Below, piece after piece: positions 35,181-43,505 of a stretch of 64,000 bases of DNA. The position numbers and the translations under genes were made by a program. How positions within the stretch are numbered: position 1 is the stretch's first letter; each line of letters begins with the position of its first letter. Origin of the DNA: Lachnoclostridium sp. An169. GTDB taxonomy: Bacteria > Bacillota > Clostridia > Lachnospirales > Lachnospiraceae. The notes below the pieces were generated by a model, which did no database searches, was not told the origin of the DNA, and saw only the letters and a program-made list of their open reading frames with translations. The DNA is taken from contig NZ_NFKT01000003.1 of assembly GCF_002160525.1 (NCBI RefSeq), positions 1 to 64,000 of the forward strand, in the 5' to 3' direction.

Positions 35181-35294
35181 ATGGATATACTGGGAATTCT
35201 GTTGCTGCTGTTTCAATATCTGGGCAGCCTGCTCAGACTGATTATGATGGTTTTGGTGATTATAGCATGCATTAAATATATACGGAAGAAATAG
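35181..35294 (+). CDS. Small single-helix membrane protein, 37 residues
   Basis: Starts MDILGILLLL and ends in IKYIRKK: one hydrophobic helix of about 30 residues with a basic end, the look of a type I toxin or regulatory micro-protein. AAAGGAGGGG (35166-35175) lies about 6 nt before the ATG and a good promoter is 57 nt upstream. Divergent from the membrane-tethered XRE gene, so the two may form a pair. I know no named family. Confidence 0.6.
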   Translation: MDILGILLLLFQYLGSLLRLIMMVLVIIACIKYIRKK

Positions 35295-35327
35295 CTGAAA
35301 CAGCCGGATAAGATTATCCGGCTGATC

Positions 35328-36169
35328 TTAAATTTGGATATTATCGTATAAGGTTTTTATAGACTCCATGACTTTATCCCACGTATAATCCCTTGCGTAG
35401 TCATATTTTTTCTGGTAATTTATCCACAACTTTTTCATATCTGTGTCGTTGTAAATCTGCTCTAATATAGAGGCTCCCTGTAGCATAATTTCATATGATG
35501 CCCTCTTTCTACTTGTTGCCTCCAATGCCATTTTCAGTTTTAATTCATCAACAGATATATTCCTTACCTGCTGTAAGATATACAAGTCATAAAAATCTCG
35601 TAGTCTTGTATTTGCCGTCCCTCTTGAAATGACTGTTTCAAGTTTTTCTGCCAATACTGTTTCAATATTATAGGTATAGATAGAAATCGTCCGCTCTTCA
35701 AACATCAGCTTGTATTCAAACTGTATTTCTCCTGGTGTTATTACATCCCCGGTAGAAATATCTATTTTTAAAGGTGTCCGCATTGTATCCAACTGTGCTT
35801 CCAACATTGCCCGGACACCCGGATATTCAGCCTCATCCATAATTTCTGACACCTTTTTTAGCGTAAAGATAATACCATCGTCTATTTCAATCTTCATAAT
35901 TTCTGTCAAGATATCTGCTAACTCATCCGCTGACAGTGGAAGATTTTCATAGTCGTATCTATATCCATTGTTGACCTGTTTTCCAAACCAACCAGAGCAG
36001 AAACCAACATTCCGCCTTTTAAGATGAGCCTATCCCGGTATTTGGACAAAGAAATACGTTCAAGCAATCTTTCCATAATATAATTTCTTATAATTGTCTG
36101 CGCTTTTGCACTGTCCCCGCCAGAACGATTCCGTACCAATGCTTTTAGCTGTCTTGATGTATGGATCAT
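35328..36169 (-). pseudogene. abiEii: AbiEii/AbiGii-type nucleotidyltransferase toxin, frameshifted
   Basis: Two frames together give a full-length protein of about 280 residues. The first (start 36169) carries the nucleotidyltransferase core LILKGGMLVSALVGLENRSTMDID and stops after MKIFHCQRMS. One extra base in the TTTT run at 35944-35947 (AAAA on the coding strand) would restore MKNLPLSADELADILTEIMK and join the second frame, which holds TYNIETVLAEKLETVISRG and RLRDFYDLYIL. Toxin of the type IV AbiE abortive-infection system; its antitoxin is encoded directly upstream. The homopolymer lesion may be real, slippery or a sequencing error. Confidence 0.88.
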
Positions 36170-36762
36170 TATAATAGCACCTCCAGATATTGCTTTATAA
36201 TTTTCTCAACTTTAAAAATTTTTGCATATTCCATTAGCCGTGGAATATTCTTTTTTTCCCTTGCAGCATACTCTCTTATAGCGGTTTGTCTGTCCTGAAT
36301 TTCAACCCGGCTGTTCCCCCGGAATATATCGCATATTGTCCTTTCCGCATTGTAGATGTACACCATATGTCCCATTGGAGTATGTGCCTGTGTTATTCCT
36401 AAAGGATACCATTCTTTCTTTACTGTATAAACTTTTACCCCTTGCTTTGTAAGGTTGGTGGGATTATACCCCCATTTCGTCGTAACCGTATATTGGAGTG
36501 GTTCCCGATCTGCCATTTCCAAAAGATATAGCGCTGTTTCATAGGAAAAAACTACTCCTTTGTATCGTTTCTGAAGGATATACATACCGTCTTCCCATGC
36601 ATCAGGAGACAAATAAATTCCCCTTGCCACCTGTTCATAATTATTTTTTTTAATAAAATCAAGAGTATATGTTTTGGAAATTCCTGCGAGCAGGGCATCC
36701 TCTAAACGTAAAATTCCATTATTTTCTTCTAAAATTTTTTCTATCAGTTCTGATTTTTGCAT
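36169..36762 (-). CDS. abiEi: AbiEi-type antitoxin / autoregulator
   Basis: 197 residues. N-terminal winged helix (residues 1-60, RLEDALLAGISKTYTLDFIKKN, then QVARGIYLSP) and a C-terminal domain with ERTICDIFRG, as in AbiEi antitoxins that block AbiEii by repressing the operon and countering the toxin. Its stop overlaps the toxin start by one base. An inverted repeat lies over the probable promoter. With the toxin frameshifted it may now be an orphan antitoxin. Confidence 0.85.
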   Translation of the reverse strand: MQKSELIEKILEENNGILRLEDALLAGISKTYTLDFIKKNNYEQVARGIYLSPDAWEDGMYILQKRYKGVVFSYETALYLLEMADREPLQYTVTTKWGYNPTNLTKQGVKVYTVKKEWYPLGITQAHTPMGHMVYIYNAERTICDIFRGNSRVEIQDRQTAIREYAAREKKNIPRLMEYAKIFKVEKIIKQYLEVLL

Positions 36763-36782
36763 TTCATCACCTTACTTTTATG

Positions 36783-36805
36783 CTACATATTATATTAAAA
36801 TGTAG
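36783..36805 (-). promoter_or_regulatory. AbiEi operator
   Basis: CTACAT (36783-36788), 11 nt, ATGTAG (36800-36805); the AT-rich centre contains a -10-like sequence. AbiEi proteins are known to bind inverted repeats at their own promoter. Confidence 0.55.
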
Positions 36806-36912
36806 TATGAAAGTAAAGTAGAAAATAATGTCTAAGCAAATTTGAATATCCGGGTATAAAACAGCCGACTGATTTTTGTTTTGAATCAATCGGCTATATA
36901 AGATCCTGTTTT

Positions 36913-37320
36913 CTACCCTTCCACATATTTCAGATAAGGCGTGAAGTTTCCTCTTTCTTCCACGAGCAGGAGATCGGTCCGCTCCGTTCCGTCTTTGTCC
37001 TGACAGCTGTAGACGGCAGTGCCTGCTTTGAGCACGGTGGCATCCCAGTCCCTGAAGTCTTTGGTCACACCGCTTTTTTTCACTTCTCCGATCTGGCTAA
37101 CCGCTTCCGGCTGAAGCTCAGTGCCCCAGTCCACATTCGAGGCGTTGACCCAGGCGGTATCCTTATATACAAACATATCGATATCTTGATTGTCTGCGTA
37201 GAGTGTTTCCGGGGTGACTTCTGTTGATGCCGAGAAAGAACTGCACCCTGTAAGAAAAAGAGAGAGCAGGTAGAACGAACAGAGTGCAGAAATGATTCTG
37301 GTTCTGACTGTACCTGTCAT
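36913..37320 (-). CDS. Hypothetical lipoprotein
   Basis: 135 residues. Signal peptide with basic start (TGTVRTRI), hydrophobic core and lipobox LTGC (Cys near residue 26), then a soluble domain of about 110 residues with no motif I recognise. It should be anchored outside the cell membrane. AGGAGGTGAT, a near-perfect Shine-Dalgarno, precedes ATG 37320 and rules out the longer frame from 37344. It sits immediately downstream of a duplicated 29-bp segment. Confidence 0.65.
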   Translation of the reverse strand: MTGTVRTRIISALCSFYLLSLFLTGCSSFSASTEVTPETLYADNQDIDMFVYKDTAWVNASNVDWGTELQPEAVSQIGEVKKSGVTKDFRDWDATVLKAGTAVYSCQDKDGTERTDLLLVEERGNFTPYLKYVEG

Positions 37321-37338
37321 TCGATCACCTCCTCTCTG

Positions 37339-37367
37339 AAGCAAAGCTTTTTATTCATCCCATCCTT
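37339..37367. repeat. 29-bp direct repeat, copy A
   Basis: Identical over 29 bp to 37833-37861. The two copies are 494 nt apart and bracket the hypothetical/DUF4160 pair. The repeat includes the stop codon and last codons of the HicB-like gene. Confidence 0.9.
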
Positions 37368-37557
37368 GCAGGTCTTTCTCTGGAATTTTGGAATTGTTAT
37401 TGCACAGCAGAGCTTTGCCAGTACTGGTTATCTAGATTTTGGTGGTATTTGCAGAAGCTCGTCCTTCTGCGATATGCACATGTACCGGCTCGAGGGGGTC
37501 ATTTTCATTTGACCAGAAATATACGATATAAGAGCCGATTCTAAAGATTTGCGGCAT
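37351..37557 (-). pseudogene. DUF4160 protein, amber-interrupted and with a replaced 3' end
   Basis: Reads MPQIFRIGSYIVYFWSNEND... (41 residues) to a TAG at 37432-37434, then continues in the same frame ITSTGKALLCNNNSKIPEKD to a TAA at 37351-37353. DUF4160 proteins read KIWI here, so TGG to TAG is the likely change. The last residues GWDE are identical to the end of the HicB-like protein at 37845 and belong to the 29-bp repeat, so the native C-terminus was replaced. DUF4160 genes are usually next to a DUF2442-type gene in toxin-antitoxin-like pairs of unknown activity. Confidence 0.8.
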
Positions 37558-37813
37558 CAGAGAATCCTCCTTCCTGCGAAAATTCCATGATCAGGTGTGC
37601 ATTATCGCGGATCAGTTTCTTGAAATAGTTCATCTCATTTTCAGAATAGCCATTAATATCAGACCACTCGTATCCGGGAAGAAAGCAGGTTGCATTGTGA
37701 AATCCGTCTTTCTCGTCCGGAGTTTCAATATACACTTTGATACGTCCATCAGGGAGCATTTCCGAGTGGGTAATCTCCGTGTCATCATTAAGAGTAAGAT
37801 AAGGATACATCAT
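37541..37813 (-). CDS. Hypothetical partner of the DUF4160 protein
   Basis: 90 residues from ATG 37813, chosen because AAAGGATGG lies 7-8 nt upstream. Soluble, acidic, rich in aromatic residues (MMYPYLTLNDDTEITHSEM, FLPGYEWSDINGYSENEM). Its 3' end overlaps the DUF4160 start. I do not recognise the family with certainty; the pairing suggests the DUF2442-like partner role. Confidence 0.6.
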   Translation of the reverse strand: MMYPYLTLNDDTEITHSEMLPDGRIKVYIETPDEKDGFHNATCFLPGYEWSDINGYSENEMNYFKKLIRDNAHLIMEFSQEGGFSDAANL

Positions 37814-37832
37814 AAATAAACACCATCCTTTC

Positions 37833-37861
37833 AAGCAAAGCTTTTTATTCATCCCATCCTT
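37833..37861. repeat. 29-bp direct repeat, copy B
   Basis: Second copy of the repeat, at the 3' end of the HicB-like gene (encodes GWDE and stop on the minus strand). Confidence 0.9.
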
Positions 37862-38123
37862 CATAGAAACGGATGTTCACGGAGATATTTCTCACAATAT
37901 CTCCTTCTTCGGTCTCAATATCTTCGATATCGGACACATAGGGCAGGAAAGGATCCTCCTCCTCAAGTTCCACGGAGATCCAGTTTCTTGCCGCCTCATT
38001 GGCGTTTTCGATGGCGTCCTCCAGTGTCTCGCCGATGGCTTCGCACTGCTCCAGATCCGGAAAAAAAGCACGGTAGCCTCCCTCTTCCTGTTTCCTGAAA
38101 ACTGCGGGATATATAAATTTCAT
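37845..38123 (-). CDS. HicB-family antitoxin-like protein, orphan
   Basis: 92 residues with the partial-RNase-H fold of HicB: IYPAVFRKQEEGGYRAFFPDLEQCEAIGETLEDAIENANEAARNWI. No HicA toxin and no DNA-binding domain are present, so it is an orphan or regulates something else. Ends inside the 29-bp repeat. A -10-like TATACT lies upstream on the minus strand. Confidence 0.8.
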   Translation of the reverse strand: MKFIYPAVFRKQEEGGYRAFFPDLEQCEAIGETLEDAIENANEAARNWISVELEEEDPFLPYVSDIEDIETEEGDIVRNISVNIRFYEGWDE

Positions 38124-38169
38124 AGTAGTGATTCTCCTTCTGTATTTTGTATGCTTTCAGTATAGTATA

Positions 38170-38197
38170 AATCCCCGTCTCTGACAACGGGGATTTT
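38170..38197. terminator. Hairpin between the MFS gene and hicB-like gene
   Basis: AATCCCCGT pairs with ACGGGGATT around a short loop; T-rich on both flanks, so it may end the minus-strand MFS transcript. The U-run is weak. Confidence 0.5.
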
Positions 38198-38220
38198 ATC
38201 AGGCGCTTTTCATCCTTTTA

Positions 38221-39438
38221 TCAAGAGTTTTTCATCTTGCGGATCAGCACGACTCCCGCCATTAAAAGCAGCGGGAAGACAAGGGCGCAGAGAATACCGG
38301 TTTTCAGGCCGCCGGATACGCTGTCCGCGATCAGCCCGACAAAGGTGGGACCGCCGGAACAGCCCAGGTCGCCTGCCAGGGCGAGGAATGCGAAGAGGGC
38401 AGTGCCTCCTCCTTTCAGAAGGGCGGCGGCGATACTGAAAGCTCCGGGCCACATGATCCCCACGGAAAAACCGCAGATGCCGCAGCCCAGGAGGCTTAAG
38501 GCAGGAAGCGGGGAAAGGGAGATCAGGCAGTAGGAGATGATACAGAGCAGTCCGCTTCCGATCATGGCGCGGCGCAGGTCAAGCATTTCTCCATACAGAC
38601 CGTAGAGCAGCCGGGAAGTCCCCATACATATGGCAAAAAACATCGGTCCGGCGAGATCGCCGATGGATTTCGTTACGCCAAGTCCCTGTTCGGCAAAGGT
38701 GGACGCCCACTGGCTCACCGCCTGTTCGCTGGCGCCCGCACACATCATGATCACCATGAGAATCCAGAATGCCGGTATTTTTACCAGTCCGGTAAGGGAG
38801 ATACCTTCCTCCTCGGCTTCGACCAGAGAACAGAGGGGCACACGGATAAATGCCACCAGATTGAAGGCGGGGACAAGAGCCCACAGAAGCGCCATGACTT
38901 TCCAGTTTTCTATGCCGAAAATTGCAAAGAATATAGTGGAGATCAGAACCACGGCAACATGGCCCCAGCAGTAGAAAGAGTGCAGCAGGCTCATGGTTTT
39001 CTCCTTGTTTTTTGTGGGAAGGGCTTCCACAATGGGGCTTAACAGCACTTCCAGAAGTCCTCCGCCTACCGCGTAGAGTGTGACCGCCAGAAGCAGGCCG
39101 AAGTATGGATCGGGCATGAGGTCCGGAAGAACGGTCAGGCTGGCGAGTCCCGCCGCGGCAAGTGCGTGGGCGATGATTACGGATGCCCGGTAGCCGATTC
39201 TGTCGATAAATCCTGCGGATAGGAAATCGATGGCGAGCTGAATCATAAAGTTCACGGTGATGAGCAGGGTAATTCTGCCCATGGAAATGCCGTATGTACT
39301 CTGAAACGTCAGAAACAGAAGCGGCACAAAATTGTTTACGATTGCCTGCACCACATATCCCGTGTAGCAGGCGGCTACGGTCTTTGTATAAGATTCTTTT
39401 TTGGGTAGGGATCTGTTCCCTGAACAGGATTCGTTCAT
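38221..39438 (-). CDS. MFS transporter
   Basis: 405 residues, twelve membrane helices. MFS marks: DRIGYRASVIIAHALAAAG (motif A region, loop 2-3) and the mid-protein loop TKNKEKTMSLLHSFYCWGH, common in the fucose/glucose-like MFS subgroup. Substrate unknown. GGAGGC about 11 nt upstream supports ATG 39438 (MNESCSGNRSL). Divergent from an AraC regulator with cupin domain, its likely controller, so a sugar or similar small molecule is a reasonable guess. Confidence 0.82.
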   Translation of the reverse strand: MNESCSGNRSLPKKESYTKTVAACYTGYVVQAIVNNFVPLLFLTFQSTYGISMGRITLLITVNFMIQLAIDFLSAGFIDRIGYRASVIIAHALAAAGLASLTVLPDLMPDPYFGLLLAVTLYAVGGGLLEVLLSPIVEALPTKNKEKTMSLLHSFYCWGHVAVVLISTIFFAIFGIENWKVMALLWALVPAFNLVAFIRVPLCSLVEAEEEGISLTGLVKIPAFWILMVIMMCAGASEQAVSQWASTFAEQGLGVTKSIGDLAGPMFFAICMGTSRLLYGLYGEMLDLRRAMIGSGLLCIISYCLISLSPLPALSLLGCGICGFSVGIMWPGAFSIAAALLKGGGTALFAFLALAGDLGCSGGPTFVGLIADSVSGGLKTGILCALVFPLLLMAGVVLIRKMKNS

Positions 39439-39519
39439 AATATATTCTGCCTCCGTGATAAAGTGAAAAATAACAACTGAAACACATAATATAAAATTTT
39501 CTTTCATATTACTTGTACA

Positions 39520-39548
39520 ATATCACTGAAAACTGGTAATATATCACT
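39520..39548. promoter_or_regulatory. Direct repeats in the MFS/AraC divergent promoter
   Basis: ATATCACT at 39520-39527 and 39541-39548, exactly 21 nt apart (two helical turns), as AraC-type regulators bind. They lie 18 nt before the AraC-type start codon. Confidence 0.55.
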
Positions 39549-39565
39549 CGGGGAGGTGTGGAAGA

Positions 39566-40462
39566 ATGCAGCTTACGGATGTAGTCACAGATGATGCGAT
39601 GATGGAGAGAAACCGTCCGGGCGCGGGGAACAGCAGAATTGATTATTATTATGAAGATATCTACAAATACCGGGATCACGAAATCGGTTGGCACTGGCAC
39701 CGGGAATTTGAATTTATGCTGATCGAGCGCGGAAAGGCGCAGATCCGTATCGGCGAGGAAGAATACATACTGCAGGAGGGAGAGGCTGTGTTTATCAATT
39801 CAGGCGTGATGCACAGTTTTCGGGCCTGTGCTTCCTGTATTGCACCGAATATTGTGTTTCCGGCAGAATTTATCGCTCAGGAGTCGGGCGTTGTGTATCA
39901 GAAATATGTCCTGCCGTTTCTGGAAAATCCGTACTCCTGCATGCTGATCCGCGGGGAACGGGAGTATGAGAGAGAGCTGAGTGGGCAGCTCAGGGAGATT
40001 TTCCGGATCTGCCGCGACCGGGCGGATGCCTGGGAGATTCTGGTGCAGTCCGGATTGTGCCGGCTGTGGGGCATCCTTTTCCTCAACCGGGGAGATATGG
40101 TCTGTACAGCACGGGGGACAGCGAATATGCTCACAGAGACAAGGCTGAAGAAAATGACGGTATTCATCCGGGAACATTTTATGGACCGGATCAGTCTGGG
40201 GGATATTGCGGAAGCGGGAAATATCGGGAAGAACGAGGCGATCCGCTGCTTCCGGGCAGGCAGGGGGATGACGCCCATAGAATATCTGAGAAAATACCGG
40301 CTGTCGCAGGCGGAGAAGCTTCTCCTTGAGACAGACAGTTCATTTACCGAGATAGCCTCTCTGACGGGATTTGACGATCCGGGATATTTCAGCAGACTGT
40401 TTAAAAAGGAGTTCGGAGAGTCCCCGCGGGCCATGAAAAAACGGGTGAAAAATTTTAAATAA
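39566..40462 (+). CDS. AraC-family regulator with N-terminal cupin domain
   Basis: 298 residues. Cupin sensor (residues 30-105: HEIGWHWHREFEFMLIERGKAQI, EGEAVFINSGVMHSF) and a C-terminal double helix-turn-helix (residues 195-295: ISLGDIAEAGNIGKNEAIRCF and FTEIASLTGFDDPGYFSRLFKKEFG). It probably senses a sugar-like ligand and controls the divergent MFS gene. GGGGAGGTG precedes the ATG. Confidence 0.87.
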   Translation: MQLTDVVTDDAMMERNRPGAGNSRIDYYYEDIYKYRDHEIGWHWHREFEFMLIERGKAQIRIGEEEYILQEGEAVFINSGVMHSFRACASCIAPNIVFPAEFIAQESGVVYQKYVLPFLENPYSCMLIRGEREYERELSGQLREIFRICRDRADAWEILVQSGLCRLWGILFLNRGDMVCTARGTANMLTETRLKKMTVFIREHFMDRISLGDIAEAGNIGKNEAIRCFRAGRGMTPIEYLRKYRLSQAEKLLLETDSSFTEIASLTGFDDPGYFSRLFKKEFGESPRAMKKRVKNFK

Positions 40463-40480
40463 AAAAATTTGAAAAAAGTG

Positions 40481-40509
40481 TTGACATTTATTTGATGGTA
40501 TAGTATAGT
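40481..40509 (+). promoter_or_regulatory. Promoter of tRNA-Gly
   Basis: -35 TTGACA (40481-40486), 17-nt spacer, -10 TATAGT (40504-40509). Confidence 0.8.
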
Positions 40510-40543
40510 ATCTATTGTTCCGGTCAGCGGAACACAGAAAAAT

Positions 40544-40616
40544 GCGACAGTGGCTCAGCTGGTAGAGTACGACCTTGCCAAGGTCGGGGTCGCGGGTTCG
40601 AACCCCGTCTGTCGCT
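40544..40616 (+). tRNA. tRNA-Gly (GCC)
   Basis: Complete cloverleaf: acceptor GCGACAG/CTGTCGC, D arm with GGTAGAG, anticodon stem CGACC/GGTCG around loop TTGCCAA (anticodon GCC), T arm GCGGGTTCGAACCCCGT. Discriminator base T; CCA is not encoded. T-rich sequence follows at once. Confidence 0.95.
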
Positions 40617-40634
40617 TTTTTTATTGCAGCGGAG

Positions 40635-40692
40635 TAGCTGTTGGGATAGTTGCCTGATAGGTATGGGAATTATCTCAACGGCTATTTTTTTT
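40635..40692 (+). terminator. Terminator downstream of tRNA-Gly
   Basis: Fourteen-base arms (40635-40648 and 40671-40684) pair with two G-U wobbles around a 22-nt loop, then eight T. Confidence 0.8.
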
Positions 40693-40817
40693 CGACAGGT
40701 ATTTTTCCCGGCAGGTCTTTCGCCGGTCTGGAAATCATGGTATACTCTAATGTAATGCAAAGAGGGGGATAAAAAAGATATCTGTATGGTGTCAAGGTAC
40801 GTAGAAGGAGGAAATAC

Positions 40818-42104
40818 ATGAAGACGGTAAAAGTTGGTCTCTTAGGTCTTGGAACAGTGGGAACGGGAGTATGGAAGCTCCTGAAAATGCGCGCGGATGT
40901 GATGGAACAGACGGCAGGGGCGCAGATTGAGGTCAGCAGAATCCTTGTTCACAATATGGCAAAGAAACGGGAGGGGATTGATCCTGCCCTTCTGACAGAT
41001 GACTGGCATGAGATCGTTGACGACGATGAGATTCAGATTGTTATAGAGGTGATGGGCGGCATCGAGCCTGCGCGCACGATTATCCGGGAGGCTCTCAAAG
41101 CGGGGAAGAATGTAGTCTCTGCAAATAAGGATCTGATTGCAGAAGATGGCGGCATTCTTCTGGACGATGCCCGGAAGTACGGCAGAGATTTCCTTTTCGA
41201 GGCTGCAGTGGCAGGCGGCATACCGATCATACGTCCCCTGAAGCAGTGCCTTGCGGCAAATGACATCACAGCGGTTCTGGGAATTGTGAACGGGACGACC
41301 AACTATATTCTGACAAAGATGACAGAGGACGGTATGGAGTTTAAGGACGCCCTGAAAAAGGCTCAGGAACTGGGATATGCGGAGGCTGATCCCACGGCGG
41401 ACATCGAAGGGCTGGATGCAGGGCGCAAGGTGGCGATCATGGCTTCTCTGGCATTTCACTCGAGAGTGGTGTTTTCCGATGTGCATATCGAGGGGATTAC
41501 GCAGATTACGTCCCGGGACATCGCCTATGCGGAGGAGTTTGACAGTGTAATCAAGCTGCTCGGCGTGGCAAGGCATACGAAGGAGGGCATTATGGCGGGA
41601 GTCTATCCGATGATGATCGCGAAGGATCATCCCCTTGCGCCGGTGCGGGATTCATTCAACGCGGTGTTCCTTCACGGAGACGCGGTAGACGATGCCATGT
41701 TCTACGGAAGAGGCGCCGGAGAGATGCCCACAGCCAGCGCGGTGGTCGGCGATGTGATCGATGTGGTGAGAAATCTGCAGTACGGCTGTACGGGAAGAAT
41801 CAGCTGTACCTGCTACAAAGAGATCCCGATTCGGAATTTCGGGGATGTGCGCAACAAGTTTTTCATCCGCATGCAGGTGGCGAACCAGTCCGGCGTCCTG
41901 GCGGCGATCGCCCGGGTGTTCGGAGAGCACAAGGTGAGCATCGAGCGGGTTGTGCAGCAGCACGCTGTACCGGAGCGCGCGGAACTTGTCATAGTGACGG
42001 AGAAAGTGAAAGAGTACCATATGCAGGATGCCCTGGACGAGCTGCGGGCGATGGAATGTGTCCATGAGATCAGCAGCGTGATCCGGGTATATATGAAAGA
42101 CTGA
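40818..42104 (+). CDS. hom: Homoserine dehydrogenase
   Basis: 428 residues. N-terminal NAD(P)-binding GLGTVGTGVW, catalytic centre AAVAGGIPIIRPL and GIVNGTTNYILTKM with EADPTADIEGLDAGRK, and a C-terminal ACT domain (about 350-428, FFIRMQVANQSGVLAAIARVF) that allows threonine feedback. Makes homoserine for Thr and Met. Extended -10 TGGTATACT at 40738-40746 is its promoter. A MarR regulator gene follows at 34 nt. Confidence 0.93.
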   Translation: MKTVKVGLLGLGTVGTGVWKLLKMRADVMEQTAGAQIEVSRILVHNMAKKREGIDPALLTDDWHEIVDDDEIQIVIEVMGGIEPARTIIREALKAGKNVVSANKDLIAEDGGILLDDARKYGRDFLFEAAVAGGIPIIRPLKQCLAANDITAVLGIVNGTTNYILTKMTEDGMEFKDALKKAQELGYAEADPTADIEGLDAGRKVAIMASLAFHSRVVFSDVHIEGITQITSRDIAYAEEFDSVIKLLGVARHTKEGIMAGVYPMMIAKDHPLAPVRDSFNAVFLHGDAVDDAMFYGRGAGEMPTASAVVGDVIDVVRNLQYGCTGRISCTCYKEIPIRNFGDVRNKFFIRMQVANQSGVLAAIARVFGEHKVSIERVVQQHAVPERAELVIVTEKVKEYHMQDALDELRAMECVHEISSVIRVYMKD

Positions 42105-42138
42105 TGAAGAAGACAGCAGGAGGAACAGGAGGAAACGG

Positions 42139-42573
42139 ATGGAGAGAAGGAGCCGCCCGCTTGGGTTTCTGATCAAACAGATCAACAATGTATACGAGAA
42201 AGATTTGAATGAGAAGCTGAAAAGAATCGGGATTACTTCATCCCAGTGTGCGGTGCTGGACTATCTTTTCCACACAAGCAAGGAAGAGGTGAGCCAGAGA
42301 GATGTGGAGCGCCATCTGAATCTGAAGAATCCGACTGTCACCGGGATACTCAAACGGCTGGATGAGAAGGGCTATGTGCTGTGCGTCCCGAACGCGGAGG
42401 ACCGGAGAAAGAAAAATATTTACCTCACGGAAAAAGCATACGATATCCAGAAACGCATGGAGACGGACCGCAGAAAGATGGACCGGGAGCTGACCCGGGG
42501 CATGACGAAGCGGGAGACGGAGGCGCTGCGGAAGAATCTGGAGAAACTGCTCTACAATATTGCAGATCCGTGA
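42139..42573 (+). CDS. MarR-family transcriptional regulator
   Basis: 144 residues. Winged helix with ERHLNLKNPTVTGILKRLDEKGYV, then the beta-wing CVPNAEDRRKKNIYLTEKA and a C-terminal dimer helix. Ligand and targets unknown. Strong CAGGAGG upstream; follows hom in the same direction. Confidence 0.88.
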   Translation: MERRSRPLGFLIKQINNVYEKDLNEKLKRIGITSSQCAVLDYLFHTSKEEVSQRDVERHLNLKNPTVTGILKRLDEKGYVLCVPNAEDRRKKNIYLTEKAYDIQKRMETDRRKMDRELTRGMTKRETEALRKNLEKLLYNIADP

Positions 42574-42636
42574 CTGTGATCCGGTGATGGTGAAAATATG
42601 TGAAACAGGAAGTATGAGACAGGAAGGAAGAGAAAA

Positions 42637-43485
42637 ATGAGTTACGCTGACAGAGTGTTTATCGATATGTGCCGGGATATTCTTGACAACGGCACCAGTA
42701 CAGAGGGAGAGAAGGTCCGTCCGGTGTGGGAGGACGGCACTTCTGCCTACACGATTAAGAAATTCGGGGTTGTGAACCGGTATGACCTTTCAAAAGAGTT
42801 CCCTGCCCTGACACTGCGCAGGACGGCGATCAAGAGCTGTGTGGACGAGATGCTGTGGATCTGGCAGAAGAAGTCCAACAACGTCCATGAGCTTAAAAGC
42901 CATATCTGGGACAGTTGGGCGGATGAGAACGGCTCCATCGGCAAGGCATACGGCTATCAGATGGGAGTGAAGCATCAGTATAAAGAGGGCATGATGGATC
43001 AGGTGGACCGGGTGATCTATGACCTGAAGAATAATCCGTACAGCCGGCGGATTCTGACGAACATCTATGTGCATCAGGATCTCCATGAGATGAATCTCTA
43101 TCCCTGCGCCTACAGTATGACATTTAATGTGACCAAAGAAAAAGACAGCGACGTCCTGACGCTTAACGGGATCCTGAACCAGCGTTCCCAGGACGTGCTC
43201 ACGGCGAACAACTGGAATGTGTGCCAGTATGCGGTGCTGATTCATATGCTGGCACAGGTGTGCGGCATGAAGGCGGGAGAGTTTGTGCATGTGATTGCGG
43301 ACGCCCATATTTACGACCGCCATGTGCCGATGGTGGAGGAACTGATTTCCCGCGAGCCGCTTCCGGCGCCGGTATTTCACCTGAATCCGGATGTGAAGGA
43401 TTTCTACGACTTCACACCGGACGATGTGACACTGGAAAATTATGAGACACATCCGCAGATTAAAAATATTCCTGTGGCTGTATAA
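42637..43485 (+). CDS. thyA: Thymidylate synthase, divergent Clostridia type
   Basis: 282 residues. Makes dTMP from dUMP with methylene-tetrahydrofolate. Recognised by NPYSRRILTNIY, LNQRSQDVLTANNWNVCQYAVL, LAQVCGMKAGEFVHVIADAHIYDRHV. The nucleophilic Cys is in LYPCAYSM; the His that follows Cys in most ThyA proteins (PCH) is Ala here, a feature I have seen in related Lachnospiraceae sequences. Followed 20 nt later by dihydrofolate reductase, which recycles the dihydrofolate produced. Confidence 0.9.
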   Translation: MSYADRVFIDMCRDILDNGTSTEGEKVRPVWEDGTSAYTIKKFGVVNRYDLSKEFPALTLRRTAIKSCVDEMLWIWQKKSNNVHELKSHIWDSWADENGSIGKAYGYQMGVKHQYKEGMMDQVDRVIYDLKNNPYSRRILTNIYVHQDLHEMNLYPCAYSMTFNVTKEKDSDVLTLNGILNQRSQDVLTANNWNVCQYAVLIHMLAQVCGMKAGEFVHVIADAHIYDRHVPMVEELISREPLPAPVFHLNPDVKDFYDFTPDDVTLENYETHPQIKNIPVAV

Positions 43486-43505
43486 AAACTGGGAGGAGAA
43501 ACATT

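Noticed and set aside
40544..40692. tRNA-Gly as an integration (att) site
   Set aside because: No copy of the tRNA 3' end and no integrase seen in the neighbourhood.
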